Assembly: GCA_963969365.1 (NCBI GenBank)
Contig: OZ017764.1
Span: 46,057 to 110,056 of the forward strand
Direction of reading: 5' to 3'
Length of the DNA stretch: 64,000 bases
Source of the DNA: Asterochloris sp. CNOR1
Lineage: Eukaryota; Chlorophyta; Trebouxiophyceae; Trebouxiales; Trebouxiaceae
Shown here in pieces: positions 40,422 to 52,325 of the stretch. The position numbers were made by a program, and so were the translations under genes. Within the stretch, counting starts at the first letter, position 1; each line of letters starts with the position of its first letter. The notes beneath the pieces were generated by a model that saw only the letters and a list, made by a program, of their open reading frames with translations, did no database searches and was not told the DNA's origin.

Positions 40422-42473
40422 ATGTATTTGCTTTTAGTTTTTTTACCTTTGCTAGGAACCCTGTTAGCTGGCGGATTTGGTCGCTTTCTAGGTTTTAGGG
40501 GGGGTGCTCTAATAACCACATCTTGCGTAGCAATTTCTTTTCTTTGTAGCATAATAGCGTTCTACGAAGTGGGACTCTCCGGAAGCACCTGTTTTGTCAA
40601 GTTTACCCCCTGGTTCTGGAGTGAAATGTTTGACTCGTCTTGGGGTTTCTACTTTGATACTCTCACTGTGGTTATGCTAATTGTGATCACATCAGTTAGC
40701 ACCTTAGTGCACGTTTACTCTATCTCTTACATGTCAGAGGATCCGCATCTTCCTCGTTTCATGAGTTACCTTTCTATTTTTACTTTCTTTATGTTGACTC
40801 TTGTTACGGCTGACAACTTTGTGCAAATGTTTTTTGGTTGGGAAGGAGTGGGTCTTGCTTCTTACCTTTTAATCAATTTTTGGTTCACAAGGTTGCAGGC
40901 GTCAAAAAGCTCCATAAAAGCTATGTTAATGAATAGAATAGGTGATTTTGGCCTTGCTTTGGGGATCATGACCCTGTTTGCCAACTTTAAAAGCGTGGAT
41001 TTTGCTACCGTTTTTGCATTATCTCCCTTTTACGCAAATCACTCTTTTATGTTTTGCAACATAGAAATGGATTTTCTGAATGTGGTCTGTGTGCTCCTTT
41101 TTATTGGGGCGGTTGGTAAATCAGCTCAATTAGGATTGCATACTTGGCTCCCTGATGCAATGGAAGGACCAACCCCCGTTTCTGCTCTTATTCACGCCGC
41201 CACAATGGTGACTGCAGGTGTGTTTATGATTGCTCGCTGTTCCCCTCTTTTCGAATACGCCCCCTTTTCTCTAACTCTTGTCACCTTTGTGGGGGGAATG
41301 ACAACCTTCTTTGCGGCAACAACAGGTATTGTGCAAAATGATTTGAAAAGAGTTATTGCTTACTCAACTTGTAGCCAATTGGGTTACATGGTTTTTGCGT
41401 GTGGCCTTTCCAATTATTCTGTAGGGGTGTTTCACCTGATGAATCATGCCTTTTTCAAGGCTCTTCTCTTCTTGAGCGCAGGATCAGTAATTCATGCCTT
41501 ATCGGATGAACAAGATATGCGAAAAATGGGAGGGGTTCGACAACTTTTACCCTTTACATATGCAATGATGTTAATAGGTAGTTTATCACTGGCCGGTTTC
41601 CCTTTTTTGACAGGTTTCTACTCCAAAGATGTCATTTTAGAGTGTGCCTTTGCACATTATACTGTAACTGGTAATTTTGCCTTCTGGTTAGGTGCTATTT
41701 CCGTTTTGTTTACCTCTTATTACTCCTTTCGATTGCTTTTTCTGACCTTTTTAACAAGTACCAGCGCTTACAAGAGCACGTTAGAGAAAGCTCACGATTC
41801 TCCATTTCTCATGGCTTTCCCTTTGTTTCTTTTAGCTTTAGGAAGCTTATTCGTGGGTTACTTGGGAAAAGATATGATGATAGGATTGGGCACAAACTTT
41901 TGGGGTCATTCTATCTTTGTTCTACCAGAGAACCTTTCGTTGCTAGAATCTGAATACATTCCTCAATCTCAAAAGATGTTGCCCTTGTTTTGTACTCTTT
42001 TAGGAGCCGTTTCTGCTGGACTATTGTCTTACCCGAAAGGGATGCAGAAATTGGTTTACCAATTCAAAAGTTCTAGATTTGGTAGAAGCTTGTACCTGTT
42101 TTTAAACAAACGTTGGCTTTTTGATAAGGTTTACAACGACTTTGTAGCCGAGAAAAGTTTACACTTTGGTTACCACATCTCTTTTAAAACCCTAGACAAG
42201 GGTTGCTTTGAGATATTAGGTCCTTATGGGGTCTCAAACCTTTTCCAAAGATTTACAACCCACGTAGCGAGATTACAAAGCGGTATGATTTATCACTATG
42301 CCGTTTTCATCTTGATAGGGTTAACGTTTCTGATAAGTGTGATAGGCCTTTGGGATTTTTTAGAGCTATTTGTAGACAATAGGCTTTATTTCTTGTTTCT
42401 TACTACTTTCCTTTTCTACAACTACTACACTTCTGTACGCGGTAACTCTGTTACCCGTAAAGTGGGCTCTTAA
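40422..42473 (+). CDS. nad5: NADH dehydrogenase subunit 5 (complex I)
   Basis: 683 residues, a typical length. Largest antiporter-like membrane subunit of complex I, at the distal end of the proton-pumping arm. Motifs are [20 protein letters not shown] at the start, [18 protein letters not shown] (about 142-159), [27 protein letters not shown] (about 241-267), [16 protein letters not shown] and [15 protein letters not shown]. The C-terminal lateral helix region is present. No repeat-derived residues. Confidence 0.98.
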   Translation: MYLLLVFLPLLGTLLAGGFGRFLGFRGGALITTSCVAISFLCSIIAFYEVGLSGSTCFVKFTPWFWSEMFDSSWGFYFDTLTVVMLIVITSVSTLVHVYSISYMSEDPHLPRFMSYLSIFTFFMLTLVTADNFVQMFFGWEGVGLASYLLINFWFTRLQASKSSIKAMLMNRIGDFGLALGIMTLFANFKSVDFATVFALSPFYANHSFMFCNIEMDFLNVVCVLLFIGAVGKSAQLGLHTWLPDAMEGPTPVSALIHAATMVTAGVFMIARCSPLFEYAPFSLTLVTFVGGMTTFFAATTGIVQNDLKRVIAYSTCSQLGYMVFACGLSNYSVGVFHLMNHAFFKALLFLSAGSVIHALSDEQDMRKMGGVRQLLPFTYAMMLIGSLSLAGFPFLTGFYSKDVILECAFAHYTVTGNFAFWLGAISVLFTSYYSFRLLFLTFLTSTSAYKSTLEKAHDSPFLMAFPLFLLALGSLFVGYLGKDMMIGLGTNFWGHSIFVLPENLSLLESEYIPQSQKMLPLFCTLLGAVSAGLLSYPKGMQKLVYQFKSSRFGRSLYLFLNKRWLFDKVYNDFVAEKSLHFGYHISFKTLDKGCFEILGPYGVSNLFQRFTTHVARLQSGMIYHYAVFILIGLTFLISVIGLWDFLELFVDNRLYFLFLTTFLFYNYYTSVRGNSVTRKVGS

Positions 42474-43180
42474 GGTTTGGTAGTGCTGCCCTTGCTTGTG
42501 CTGTGCTGACCGCAGGTAGTGTTGCTTGGCTTACAATAAGCAAACCACGCAAGAAGGTAGTAGCAAAGCACAGGGTACAAACGGATGGGATTGATTTACA
42601 ATTCTCTTGTTGCTGGTGTTGCTTCGCTTACAATTGCTTTGCACGAAGTGTTCTGATTTAAAAGCAAGTGACCCAATTCTCTTGTTGCTAGTAGGATGCA
42701 CTACTACCTTCGGTCGACCCTTTTCGTGCGAAGGGTCACTAGCAACAAGAGAATTCACCAATAAGTGCTACTTGCGCCCTTCTTGCGCATGCGAAGCAAT
42801 AAGTGCTTTGCTGTGCTACCTTCTTCCGCCCTTCTAACCGAAGGTAGCACAGCACAGCACTTATTGCGTCCTTGCTTTTTTTATTGCGTCCTTGCTTTGC
42901 ATGATCTGTGCTGACCGCAGGTAGTGTTGCTTCCCTTACAATAAGCAAACCACAATTCTCTTGTTGCTATACTCTCTTCTTGCGTGCTTCGCGACCGAAG
43001 GTAGCACAGCGAAGCAATAAGCAAAGCAAGGACAAGGTAGTAAAGCAATTGCTTTTAAATCAGAAGACTTTTTCCTCTTTTTTTAGCAAGGACGTCCTTA
43101 TCGCAACACTAGCAACAGGTTGCTTTTGCATGCATAGCACAGGCTACAAAAAGTTTGTAATCGATAAAAACAGAAACCTT
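42474..43180. repeat. Repeat spacer between nad5 and nad4
   Basis: No gene. Two GCTGACCGCAGGTAGTGTTGC units lie at about 42504 and 42910. The nad4 frame stays open through this repeat tract back to 42908. Confidence 0.8.
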
Positions 43181-44692
43181 ATGAATTTGCTTTTGTGTGT
43201 TTTACTAGTTCCTTTTGTGGGGGCTTTTCTATTGCTTTTTGTACCTAGTTGGAATGAGAAACTGATACGACGTACTGCACTAAACATCTCATCCTTTAAT
43301 TTTCTATTGTCTCTTTTGCTTTGGATACAGTTTGACAACTCGACAGGTAAGTTTCAGTTTTTTCAAAGTTTTGGTTTTGTTGACCCGCTTGTGCCTGGGA
43401 ATGCAGGAGAGATTTCTACTCCATTTTATGTGTCTCACTCTATATTAAATTTTGTTATTGGGATTGATGGTGTTTCTTTGTTTTTTATTATTCTAACCAC
43501 TCTCCTTACCCCGATCTGCATCCTAGTTGGCTGGAAATCAATCCAAAGTTACGTGAAAGAATACTGTATAGCCTTTCTAGTTTTAGAGAGTTTAATGATT
43601 GCAGTTTTTTCAGTTCTGGATCTTCTACTTTTTTATGTATTCTTTGAAAGTGTTCTAATTCCCATGTTCCTTATTATTGGTGTCTGGGGGTCTCGTGCTC
43701 GAAAGATAAGAGCAGCCTACCAGTTTTTTCTTTACACCCTTTTTGGTAGTGTTTTAATGCTATTAGGAATCCTTTTAATTTACTTTCAAACAGGGAGCTT
43801 AGATTTGAGTGTTCTTTATACCACTAAGTTTAGTGAGAGTCGGGAGATATTGCTCTGGTTAGCTTTCTTTGCCTCTTTTGCCGTTAAAGTGCCTATGCTT
43901 CCTGTTCACATTTGGCTGCCTGAAGCTCACGTAGAAGCGCCTACCGCCGGATCTGTAATCTTAGCGGGAATACTTTTAAAGTTGGGGACTTATGGCTTTC
44001 TAAGGTTTTCTATCCCACTTTTTCCATATGCCTCTATCTACTTTACACCGTTGATTTATACAATGAGTGTGATTGCGATTGTGTACACCTCCCTTACCAC
44101 TCTTCGACAGGTGGACTTGAAAAAGATTATAGCTTACTCGTCAGTAGCGCATATGAACTTTGTAACAATAGGCCTTTTTAGCTTGAACGCCCAAGGTGTG
44201 GAGGGAAGTGTGATGCTAATGCTTAGTCATGGGTTGGTTTCTCCTGCTCTTTTTCTTTTAGTAGGTATCCTATATGATCGACACAAAACCCGACTTTTGA
44301 AATACTATGCTGGTTGTGGCCGTACGATGCCTCTTTTTGCTATATTGTTTCTCTTTTTTACAATGGCCAATATTAGTTTGCCAGGAACAAGCAGTTTTAT
44401 AGGTGAGTTTCTAGTACTAGTTGGGGCCTTTCAAAGCAACACATTTGTAGCTGTCCTTACAACCAGTGGGATCGTGTTTGGAGCAGCTTATGCCTTGTGG
44501 TTATGCAATCGAATTCTATATGGGTTTGGAAAGGTTTACTATATTAACACGTTTGCCGATCTCTCTCGAAGAGAGTTTGCTCTTTTCGTGCCTATTATTA
44601 TTGGTGTTCTTTGGATAGGATTAAATCCAGAACCTTTTCTAGACACTTTACACTTTTCGGTAGCCAACATCATTAATCACCCTGCAATCTAA
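43181..44692 (+). CDS. nad4: NADH dehydrogenase subunit 4 (complex I)
   Basis: 503 residues from the ATG at 43181; the open frame starts 91 codons earlier but that part translates repeats. Antiporter-like membrane subunit. Motifs are VIGIDGVSLFFIILTTLLTP, FESVLIPMFLIIGVWGSR, PVHIWLPEAHVEAPTAGSVILAG, LKKIIAYSSVAHMNFV and NISLPGTSSFIGEFLVL. The length and N terminus (MNLLLCVLLVPFVGAFLLLF) match the family when started at 43181. Confidence 0.97.
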   Translation: MNLLLCVLLVPFVGAFLLLFVPSWNEKLIRRTALNISSFNFLLSLLLWIQFDNSTGKFQFFQSFGFVDPLVPGNAGEISTPFYVSHSILNFVIGIDGVSLFFIILTTLLTPICILVGWKSIQSYVKEYCIAFLVLESLMIAVFSVLDLLLFYVFFESVLIPMFLIIGVWGSRARKIRAAYQFFLYTLFGSVLMLLGILLIYFQTGSLDLSVLYTTKFSESREILLWLAFFASFAVKVPMLPVHIWLPEAHVEAPTAGSVILAGILLKLGTYGFLRFSIPLFPYASIYFTPLIYTMSVIAIVYTSLTTLRQVDLKKIIAYSSVAHMNFVTIGLFSLNAQGVEGSVMLMLSHGLVSPALFLLVGILYDRHKTRLLKYYAGCGRTMPLFAILFLFFTMANISLPGTSSFIGEFLVLVGAFQSNTFVAVLTTSGIVFGAAYALWLCNRILYGFGKVYYINTFADLSRREFALFVPIIIGVLWIGLNPEPFLDTLHFSVANIINHPAI

Positions 44693-45576
44693 CCGTTGTT
44701 GTGTTTTGGTGAATTCTCTTGTTGCTAGTAGCACAGGGTGCAAAGAAATTGGTGACCGTGACCGTGACCCTTCGCACGGTCACGGTCACTACGTGCGAAG
44801 CAATAAGCAAAGGGTTTTGTTGCTAATTACCTTCAATTCACTTGTTGCTAGTGATGCAGAGCAAGTGCGAAGCAAGGTCCTGCCACAGGCAAAGAGCAAG
44901 TGCGAAGCAAGGTCCTGCCACAGGCAAAGAGCAAGTGCAAAGCAATAAAGGTTCCCAAGAGCGAAGGGCGCAAGTAGCAAGAAGCGTCACTTGTGAATTC
45001 TCTTGTTGCTAGTGCATAGGGTGCAAAGGGATTGCGCCCATCCTACGGACGCAACTTGTTGCTAGTGATGCAGAGCAAGAAGCAGGGACGGGTCGACTTG
45101 CTTCGCACGTAGTAAGGCAAATGGAGCAATGCTTGTCTATGGTAGAACAAAAACAAGATAAGTGCAAAGCATTTGTGTGCTACTACGTACTTCTTCCGCT
45201 CTTCTAACCCAAGTTTGCACAATTCTCTTGTTGCTATACTACCTTCGGTCGCCAAGCAATAAGCAAAGCAAAAACGCAATAAGCATAGCAATAAAGCAAT
45301 TGCGCACTCTTAAAGCTTTACGTGCGAAGCAATCCCTTTGCATGGGTAGCATTACATGGTTTGCACTCGCTTCGCACACGTAATTGCTCCATTTGCCTTA
45401 CTACGTGCGAAGCAAGTCGACCCGTGACCGTGACCGTGCGAAGGGTCACGGTCACGGTCACGCAATCCCTTTGCACCCTATGCACTAGCAACAAGAGAAT
45501 TCACAAGTAGTTTGCACAAGCAGAGATTTGCACACGCTTGTGCTACGGGTCACGTGTTACTTTGTTCACAAAAGTG
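44693..45576. repeat. Repeat spacer between nad4 and trnW
   Basis: No gene. GTGACC hairpins lie at about 44757-44788 and 45424-45461. A partial copy (about 44838-44943) of the 213-bp unit carries the AGTGCGAAGCAAGGTCCTGC tandem. Confidence 0.8.
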
Positions 45577-45649
45577 AGGAGAATAATTTCAACGGTAGAA
45601 TAGTGGTTTCCAAAACCAAAGGTTAAGGGTTCAAATCCCTTTTCTCCTG
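45577..45649 (+). tRNA. trnW(cca): tRNA-Trp (anticodon CCA)
   Basis: 73-nt cloverleaf. Acceptor AGGAGAA/TTCTCCT, D-stem ATTT/GAAT, anticodon stem GTGGT/ACCAA with loop TTCCAAA (anticodon CCA), T-arm AAGGG-TTCAAAT-CCCTT, discriminator G. Anticodon CCA fits TGG-only tryptophan and the standard code. Confidence 0.94.
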
Positions 45650-46223
45650 GCTTTGTTATTAGAGGAATATGTGCTTTGGATAGAGCTTTGTGAAAGAGAT
45701 TACAACTTTTTGTGGGCGAATTCTCTTGTTGCTTGTGTTGCTTGGCTTACAATTGCTTTGCACCAAGTACTTCTTCCGCCCTTGTGCAAACTACTTGCGC
45801 CCTACTTGCGCCCTTCTAACCGAAGGTAGCACAGCACAAGCAAGGGCAGCGAAGCAACCTTCTTCCGCCCTTCGCTTATTGTAAGCCAAGCAACACTACC
45901 TGCGGTCAGCACAGCAAAGCAAGACGCAACACGTGGTACGTCTTGCTTGTGCGTAAGGGTGTGCTGTGCTGTGCTACTACTACGTGCGAAGCAAATCGCG
46001 AAGCAATAAGCAAAGCAATAAGCAATAAGCGAAAAGCGGAAGTAGGGCGCAAAAGTCGCGTAGCAAATGAATTGGTACGCACGTGACCGTGGCCGTGACC
46101 GTGACCCTTCGCACGGTCACGGTCACGTGCGTACCAAGTCTGTAATCTTTCATTTAAAGGAATTGCCGGCCTTCCTCTTTAACTAAAACATACCCTGACC
46201 GTAGGTTGGGCAAGAAGAATTTT
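45650..46223. repeat. Repeat spacer between trnW and atp1
   Basis: No gene. A long GTGACC palindrome lies at about 46078-46137; its flanks GGTACGCAC/GTGCGTACC also pair. A GC-rich unique spot (GGAATTGCCGGCCTTCC) at about 46161 lies in the atp1 leader. Confidence 0.78.
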
Positions 46224-47759
46224 ATGGCTTTAAAACTAAGTGAAATCTCAACTCTATTAGAACAGAAGATATCAAACAATTACTCTAAATTAAACATCGA
46301 CGAAGTGGGTCGAGTTCTTTCTATTGGTGATGGTATTGCTCGTGTTTACGGTTTAAACAAGATACAAGCCGGAGAGATGGTAGAATTCTCTGGTGGAGTT
46401 AAAGGAATGGCCCTAAACTTAGAGAGTGATAATGTTGGTGTTGTACTTTTTGGTAGTGATGCAAACATCAGTGAGGGTGACATTGTAAAACGAACTGGAA
46501 ACATTGTAGACGTGCCAGTTGGAAAAGGAACTCTAGGACGTGTTCTAGACGCCCTAGGAAACCCAATTGATGGTAAAGGAGTTTTAAAAGATGTTTCACG
46601 TAGCCGAGTTGAAGTGAAAGCTCCTGGTATTATCGCTAGAAGATCAGTACATGAGCCTATGCAAACTGGACTTAAAGCGGTTGACAGTTTGGTGCCGATT
46701 GGCCGTGGTCAGCGTGAGCTTATTATTGGAGACCGTCAAACGGGTAAAACGGCTATTGCAATTGACGCAATTATTAACCAAAAGTCTATAAATGACAAAA
46801 AGGATAGCGATGAGAAATCAAAGCTTTATTGCGTTTATGTAGCAGTTGGACAGAAAAGGTCTACTGTAGCACAGCTAGTAAAGATCTTGGAAAATGCAGG
46901 CGCTCTACAGTATTCAATTATAGTTGCAGCAACAGCATCTGACCCAGCTCCTTTACAATTCCTAGCCCCTTACTCCGGTAGCGCGATGGGTGAATATTTT
47001 AGAGACAATGGTATGCACTCCCTAATAATCTTTGATGACTTAAGTAAGCAATCAGTAGCTTACCGTCAAATGTCATTGTTGTTAAGACGTCCTCCAGGTC
47101 GTGAGGCTTTCCCGGGAGATGTGTTCTACTTACACTCTCGTCTTCTTGAAAGGGCAGCCAAGATGTCGGAAGCCAAGAAAGGAGGCTCAATGACAGCCCT
47201 TCCAGTTATCGAAACACAAGCAGGGGACGTTTCTGCGTATATCCCAACAAACGTGATTAGTATTACTGACGGTCAAATCTTTCTAGAGACTGAGCTCTTT
47301 TATAAAGGTATCAGACCTGCAATCAACGTGGGATTATCAGTAAGTCGTGTAGGTTCTGCAGCCCAACTGAAAGCTATGAAGCAAGTTGCCGGAACCTTAA
47401 AGTTAGAGCTTGCTCAGTATCGTGAAGTGGCAGCTTTTGCACAGTTTGGAAGTGACTTGGATGCCGCAACGCAATACCTTTTAAACCGTGGGGCTCGTTT
47501 AACAGAGATGTTAAAACAAGGACAGTTCCAACCTATGCCAATCGAACAGCAAGTTGTAGTAGTTTATGCTGCAACAAAAGGTTATTTGGACAAAATGAAT
47601 GTTTCAGACATCTTGAAGTTTGAACAGCAACTTTTAAAGGAGATAGACCCTGAGATCTTGAAAATGATTCGAGAGCAAAAAAGCATATCTCCTGAACTCG
47701 ACAAAAAGATCAAGTCTTTTTTCGACACATTCACTGAAAAGTTTTTAGCAAGCCGATAA
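46224..47759 (+). CDS. atp1: ATP synthase F1 subunit alpha
   Basis: 511 residues from ATGGCTTTA at 46224; a start six codons upstream is possible but lacks homology. Alpha forms the F1 hexamer with beta and binds non-catalytic nucleotides. The Walker A loop GDRQTGKT is at 169-176, [15 protein letters not shown] follows, and the arginine-finger region [14 protein letters not shown] is near residue 373. N-terminal crown, nucleotide-binding and C-terminal helical domains are complete. No repeat insertion and smooth codon use. Encoding atp1 in mtDNA is usual in plants and green algae of this gene-rich type. Confidence 0.98.
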   Translation: MALKLSEISTLLEQKISNNYSKLNIDEVGRVLSIGDGIARVYGLNKIQAGEMVEFSGGVKGMALNLESDNVGVVLFGSDANISEGDIVKRTGNIVDVPVGKGTLGRVLDALGNPIDGKGVLKDVSRSRVEVKAPGIIARRSVHEPMQTGLKAVDSLVPIGRGQRELIIGDRQTGKTAIAIDAIINQKSINDKKDSDEKSKLYCVYVAVGQKRSTVAQLVKILENAGALQYSIIVAATASDPAPLQFLAPYSGSAMGEYFRDNGMHSLIIFDDLSKQSVAYRQMSLLLRRPPGREAFPGDVFYLHSRLLERAAKMSEAKKGGSMTALPVIETQAGDVSAYIPTNVISITDGQIFLETELFYKGIRPAINVGLSVSRVGSAAQLKAMKQVAGTLKLELAQYREVAAFAQFGSDLDAATQYLLNRGARLTEMLKQGQFQPMPIEQQVVVVYAATKGYLDKMNVSDILKFEQQLLKEIDPEILKMIREQKSISPELDKKIKSFFDTFTEKFLASR

Positions 47760-48934
<1,175 letters not shown>

Positions 48935-49780
48935 TTAAGTAGACCCGTACCACTACCTGCGGTCAGCAAAGCAAGGCAGGTGGTACGCTTACCCTTGTTG
49001 CGCCCTTTTTGCGCTTATTGCGTCCTTGCTTCGCACTAGCAACAAGTTGCTCGTGCAAACTTGGGTTAGAAGGGCGGAAGAAGAGAGTAAAGCAAGTATC
49101 CCTTGTTGCGTCCTGTGCATAGGGTCAGGATGGGTCACAATTGCTATTGAAAGTTTGTGCGTACCGAGCACAGCACTAGCAATTGCGTGCAAATTCACTT
49201 GTTGCTAGTGATGCAGAGCAAGTGCGAAGCAAGGTCCTGCCACAGGCAAAGAGCAAGTGCGAAGCAAGGTCCTGCCACAGGCAAAGAGCAAGTGCAAAGC
49301 AATCCCTTTGCACCCGTACCACATCCTCTTGGTACCCATCACAAGCAATTGCTGTGCTTATTGCTTCGCTGTGCTGACCGCAGGTAGTGTTGCTTGGCTT
49401 ACAATAAGCGTACCACGCAAGAAGTACTTGGTGCAAAGCAATTGTAAGCCAAGCAACACAAGCAACAAGAGAATTCGCACGCAAGGCACACCCTACGTGA
49501 CCGTGACCGTGCGAAGGGTCACGGTCAACAAGGATATTTTGCTTCTTGCTCTTTGCCTGTGGCAGGACCTTGCTTCGCACTTGCTCTGCATCACTAGCAA
49601 CAAGTGAATTGAAGGTAGAGGTTTCAATAGCAATTGTGACCCATCCTGACCCTATGCACAGGACGCAACAAGGGACACTTGCTTGGGCGTAAGAAGGAAG
49701 CACCTAAACTCAGATTTTTTAATTTTTTTGCAAAGAACTTGCTGGTATTTTTTTCACAACATAATAAACACAAACTTTTA
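48935..49780. repeat. Repeat spacer between atp9 and rrn5
   Basis: No gene. It contains copy 2 of the 213-bp duplicate, a GTGACC hairpin at about 49498-49528 and a reverse-oriented GGCAGGACCTTGC tract at about 49559-49612. Confidence 0.82.
49192..49404. repeat. 213-bp dispersed duplicate, copy 2
   Basis: Direct-oriented near-identical match to 26232-26444, about 23 kb apart. Confidence 0.9.
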
Positions 49781-49902
49781 TACCCTTTTCACTTTCATAA
49801 ATCGGCAAAAAAACCCGAACCCATTCCGAACTCGACCAGTAAAATTTCCGATTGCCATACGTACTGCTTTTTGCGGGAGGCGTGGTTGAAGTGAAAAGGG
49901 TA
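49781..49902 (+). rRNA. rrn5: 5S ribosomal RNA
   Basis: The loop C/helix III core AACCCATTCCGAACTCGACC (about 49818-49837) matches the universal 5S ACCCCATGCCGAACTC segment at the right distance from both ends. The ends pair: TACCCTTTTCACTT (from 49781) with AGTGAAAAGGGTA (to 49902), and the pairing extends outward to CTTTTATA (49775-49782)/TATAAAAG (49901-49908). The unusually long terminal helix of about 20 bp means the mature ends are uncertain by several nucleotides. The 3' half GGGAGGCGTGGTTGAAGTG fits helices IV and V. Total of about 122 nt is normal for 5S. Confidence 0.88.
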
Positions 49903-50293
49903 TAAAAGCTTGTGATGGTGACCGTGACCGTGCGAAGCATCACGGTCACAGGGTGCGTTTTTGCTTTACTCTTCTTTGCTTTATTGCGTAAACCTACCCG
50001 TGCGAAGCAATGAATTGCTTGTGCTACGTGACCGTGACCGTGACCGTGCGAAGGGTCACGGTCACGTAGCACGCAAGAAGTACTTCGTGCAAAGCAAGAT
50101 CAGCAAGTGTCCCTTGTTGCGTCCTTGCTTGTGTTGCACCCTATGCTGACCTTGTAAGCGAAGCAACACGTAAGGGTACAAACCGATGCACAAGAGCAAG
50201 AAGCAAGGACGCATTTGCTTATACCACAACCTTTAAGCAGAAGATTGGTAATAGATTCGTTTTGTGGTTTTATATCTCGCAATTATAAAGGCT
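49903..50293. repeat. Repeat spacer between rrn5 and the unidentified ORF
   Basis: No gene. Hairpins at about 49918-49948 (GTGCGAAGCATC loop variant) and 50029-50066. The last 60 nt are unique AT-rich sequence. Confidence 0.75.
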
Positions 50294-51058
50294 ATGATTT
50301 GTATTGTTCTTTCTCTTTTAAATCTACTACAACCTGTTCTTGTGGAACTACTTGGCTTGGTGGTATTACCAATGGACCACCAGTCACTGTACGTCTCGCT
50401 TTTGCTTCGCACGTGTACCTGCTCTTTGCTTTTAGCAAAGTGCGGCCTGTGTTTTTTAAGTACAGGAAGATTGTGTTTTTTTAGCAACACTAACAATATT
50501 TTAGAGTACGGTTTAATTCTAACAAAGCCAACATTCTTAACCGATACATCAATCTTAATAGAGAACCAGCACGCAAGTCTCGCACCCGTGATTTGCTCTA
50601 CACACGGTGTAGAAGAAACCAGAGGTCGCAGAGTGTCCCCTTTTATAACAATGATAATACGTGTCTTTGGCGGTAAGGGTTCTACTGAAGAAATTTTAAA
50701 GCTTGCGGTATGTGCTGAATTGTTGTTGTTAATAAACCTACTATCTTTTGCCTTTTTTCTACCAATAAACAAAGAGTACCTTGACGACAAACTAAGCAGG
50801 TCGACCCTACGCACGTGGTTACAAAAATGGGTTAAAACCACCAATACCGATACCAATATCAATACCGATACCAATACCGATACCAATACCAATACCAATA
50901 CCGATACCAATACCGATACCAAGAAGAGTGAAAAAGAAAAGAATAGTTTTTTTTTAAAGACTCCACTTTTTCAAGGGAAAGAGAAAGAATTTCGTGGGGT
51001 ATATTATTATCGGCCCTTTTGTTGTGTTTTGCTGTGTTGTATCTTATGTGGCAAATAA
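50294..51058 (+). CDS. Unidentified ORF of 254 residues with hydrophobic segments and an (NTDT)n tract
   Basis: I do not recognise this protein. From the ATG at 50294 (GTG at 50264 is an alternative) it has a hydrophobic N terminus (IVLSLLNLLQPVLVELLGLV), a central part including IENQHASLAPVICSTHGVEE and ITMIIRVFGGKGS, a strong hydrophobic segment (LKLAVCAELLLLINLLSFAF, about 143-162), an N-T-D-T tandem tract (about 183-209) and a short charged tail. It lies on the coding strand in a slot where a membrane-protein gene could sit. A 229-codon minus-strand frame overlaps it and one repeat module (GCTTCGCAC) is inside, so reality is not certain. A diverged complex I, ATPase or protein-export subunit is possible but unsupported. 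Confidence 0.45.
   Translation: MICIVLSLLNLLQPVLVELLGLVVLPMDHQSLYVSLLLRTCTCSLLLAKCGLCFLSTGRLCFFSNTNNILEYGLILTKPTFLTDTSILIENQHASLAPVICSTHGVEETRGRRVSPFITMIIRVFGGKGSTEEILKLAVCAELLLLINLLSFAFFLPINKEYLDDKLSRSTLRTWLQKWVKTTNTDTNINTDTNTDTNTNTNTDTNTDTKKSEKEKNSFFLKTPLFQGKEKEFRGVYYYRPFCCVLLCCILCGK
50840..50920. repeat. Hexanucleotide tandem repeat (ACCAAT/ACCGAT)n
   Basis: About 13 hexamer units, in frame with the unidentified ORF (Asn-Thr-Asp-Thr). Unlike the GTGTTG tracts in rps4 and rps7 it has no complementary arm nearby. Confidence 0.92.
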
Positions 51059-51397
51059 AATAAACTATCTTCTTGCGTGGTACGCTTATTGTAAGGGAAG
51101 CAACACGTACCACAATTCTCTTGTTGCTATACTCTCTTCTTGCGTGCTTCGCGACCGAAGGTAGCACAGCGAAGCAATAAGCAAAGCAAAAATGCAATAA
51201 AAGCAAAGGTACTACTACCTTCGGTCGCAAAGCAATAAGCGAAGCAATAAAAGTAAGTAGTTTGCACAAGGGCGCGTCCTTGCTTCACTTGCACCCTATG
51301 CACAGGGTACAAACGGATGCAATTGGTTGTGGTACGTGACCGTGACCGTGCGAAGGGTCACGGTCACGGTCAACAAGTTGGTTAAGCAAGAAATAAG
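51059..51397. repeat. Repeat spacer upstream of trnE
   Basis: No gene. Interspersed modules and a GTGACCGTGACC-GTGCGAAG-GGTCACGGTCAC hairpin at about 51336-51367. Confidence 0.78.
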
Positions 51398-51469
51398 GTC
51401 CCTTTCGTCTAGTGGTAAGGACATCGCTTTTTCAAGGCGGAGACACGGGTTCAATTCCCGTAGGGGATA
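51398..51469 (+). tRNA. trnE(uuc): tRNA-Glu (anticodon UUC)
   Basis: 72-nt cloverleaf. Acceptor GTCCCTT/AGGGGAT with G-U pairs, anticodon stem TCGCT/GGCGG with loop TTTTCAA (anticodon TTC), T-arm ACGGG-TTCAATT-CCCGT, discriminator A. Confidence 0.94.
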
Positions 51470-52325
51470 TATTTTGTTCAAAGTCTTAATCGGTACAAAG
51501 TTTATAGATTTCCAACGGGAAGCAACTTGTTGCTGATCTTGCTTTGCTGTGCTACCTTCGGTTAGAAGGGCGGAAGAAGGTAGAAGACCCAGAGCACAAG
51601 CAACAGGTGTTGCTACGTACTTCTTCCGCCCTTGTGCTACTTACGGTCAGCAAGCACAGATCGTGCGAAGCAAGGACGCAATAAGCGAAGGGTCACACAA
51701 AAGCATTACTTTGCACCCTACCTACGGTCAGCAAAGCACGCAATTGCTTGTGCGTGTCCCTTCTTGCTCTGGGTCACAAGTATTGCTTGTGGTACGCGAC
51801 TTGCGGCTGTAGCAAGCACGTAATGCAATAAAAGCAAGTACTTTGCACGCGCAAGAAGCGGTAAAAAAAAGGCAGGCAAGTGTAGCAATTCCATTTGCTG
51901 ACCGTAGGTAGGGTACGTCCTTGGAAAATAGGAACGGGATTGCTTTGCACTTGTACCCTGTGCATAGCATACAAAGGGATTGCTACCTTCTTGCGTGCTT
52001 GGCTCGCACAGCGAATTCTCTTGTTGTTATACTACCTTCGGTCGACCGTGCGAAGGGTCACGTAGTCGCCAAGCAAAATATCCTTGTTGACCGTGACCGT
52101 GACCCTTCGCACGGTCACGGTCACGGTCACGTAAGGCAACACTTGCTTTGCACGGATTGCGCCAATCCGTTTCTAGCCTGTGCATAGGGTGAAGAGCAAA
52201 GCAAGGACGGTTTACTTGTGAAGCAATAAGTTGCTTTGCACGAATGTTAGTGACCGTGACCGTGCGAAGGGTCACGGTCACGGTCACGGTGAAGAGTGGA
52301 GCAAGGACGTCAACAAATTGATTTT
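51470..52325. repeat. Repeat spacer between trnE and rpl5
   Basis: No gene. GTGACC hairpins at about 52089-52131 and 52253-52289, CCTACGGTCAGCA modules, and AAAATAGGAACG, which also occurs near 12757, 33980 and 54841. Confidence 0.8.

Noticed and set aside
42908-43180. Upstream in-frame extension of nad4 (and of rps4, rps7, rps11, rps13, rps2, atp4, cox2)
   Set aside because: These extensions are mostly translated repeats or lack homology, and starting at the later ATG restores the family N terminus.
50233-50922. 229-codon minus-strand frame opposite the unidentified ORF
   Set aside because: All other genes are on the + strand, its start is the VSVLVLVL translation of the hexamer tandem, and no family is recognised. 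It is not fully excluded.
50294-51058. Assignment of the 254-residue ORF to nad4L, because of CAELLLLINLLSF
   Set aside because: Nad4L is about 100 residues, has three helices and a second conserved motif that is absent here. The likeness is limited to one hydrophobic stretch.
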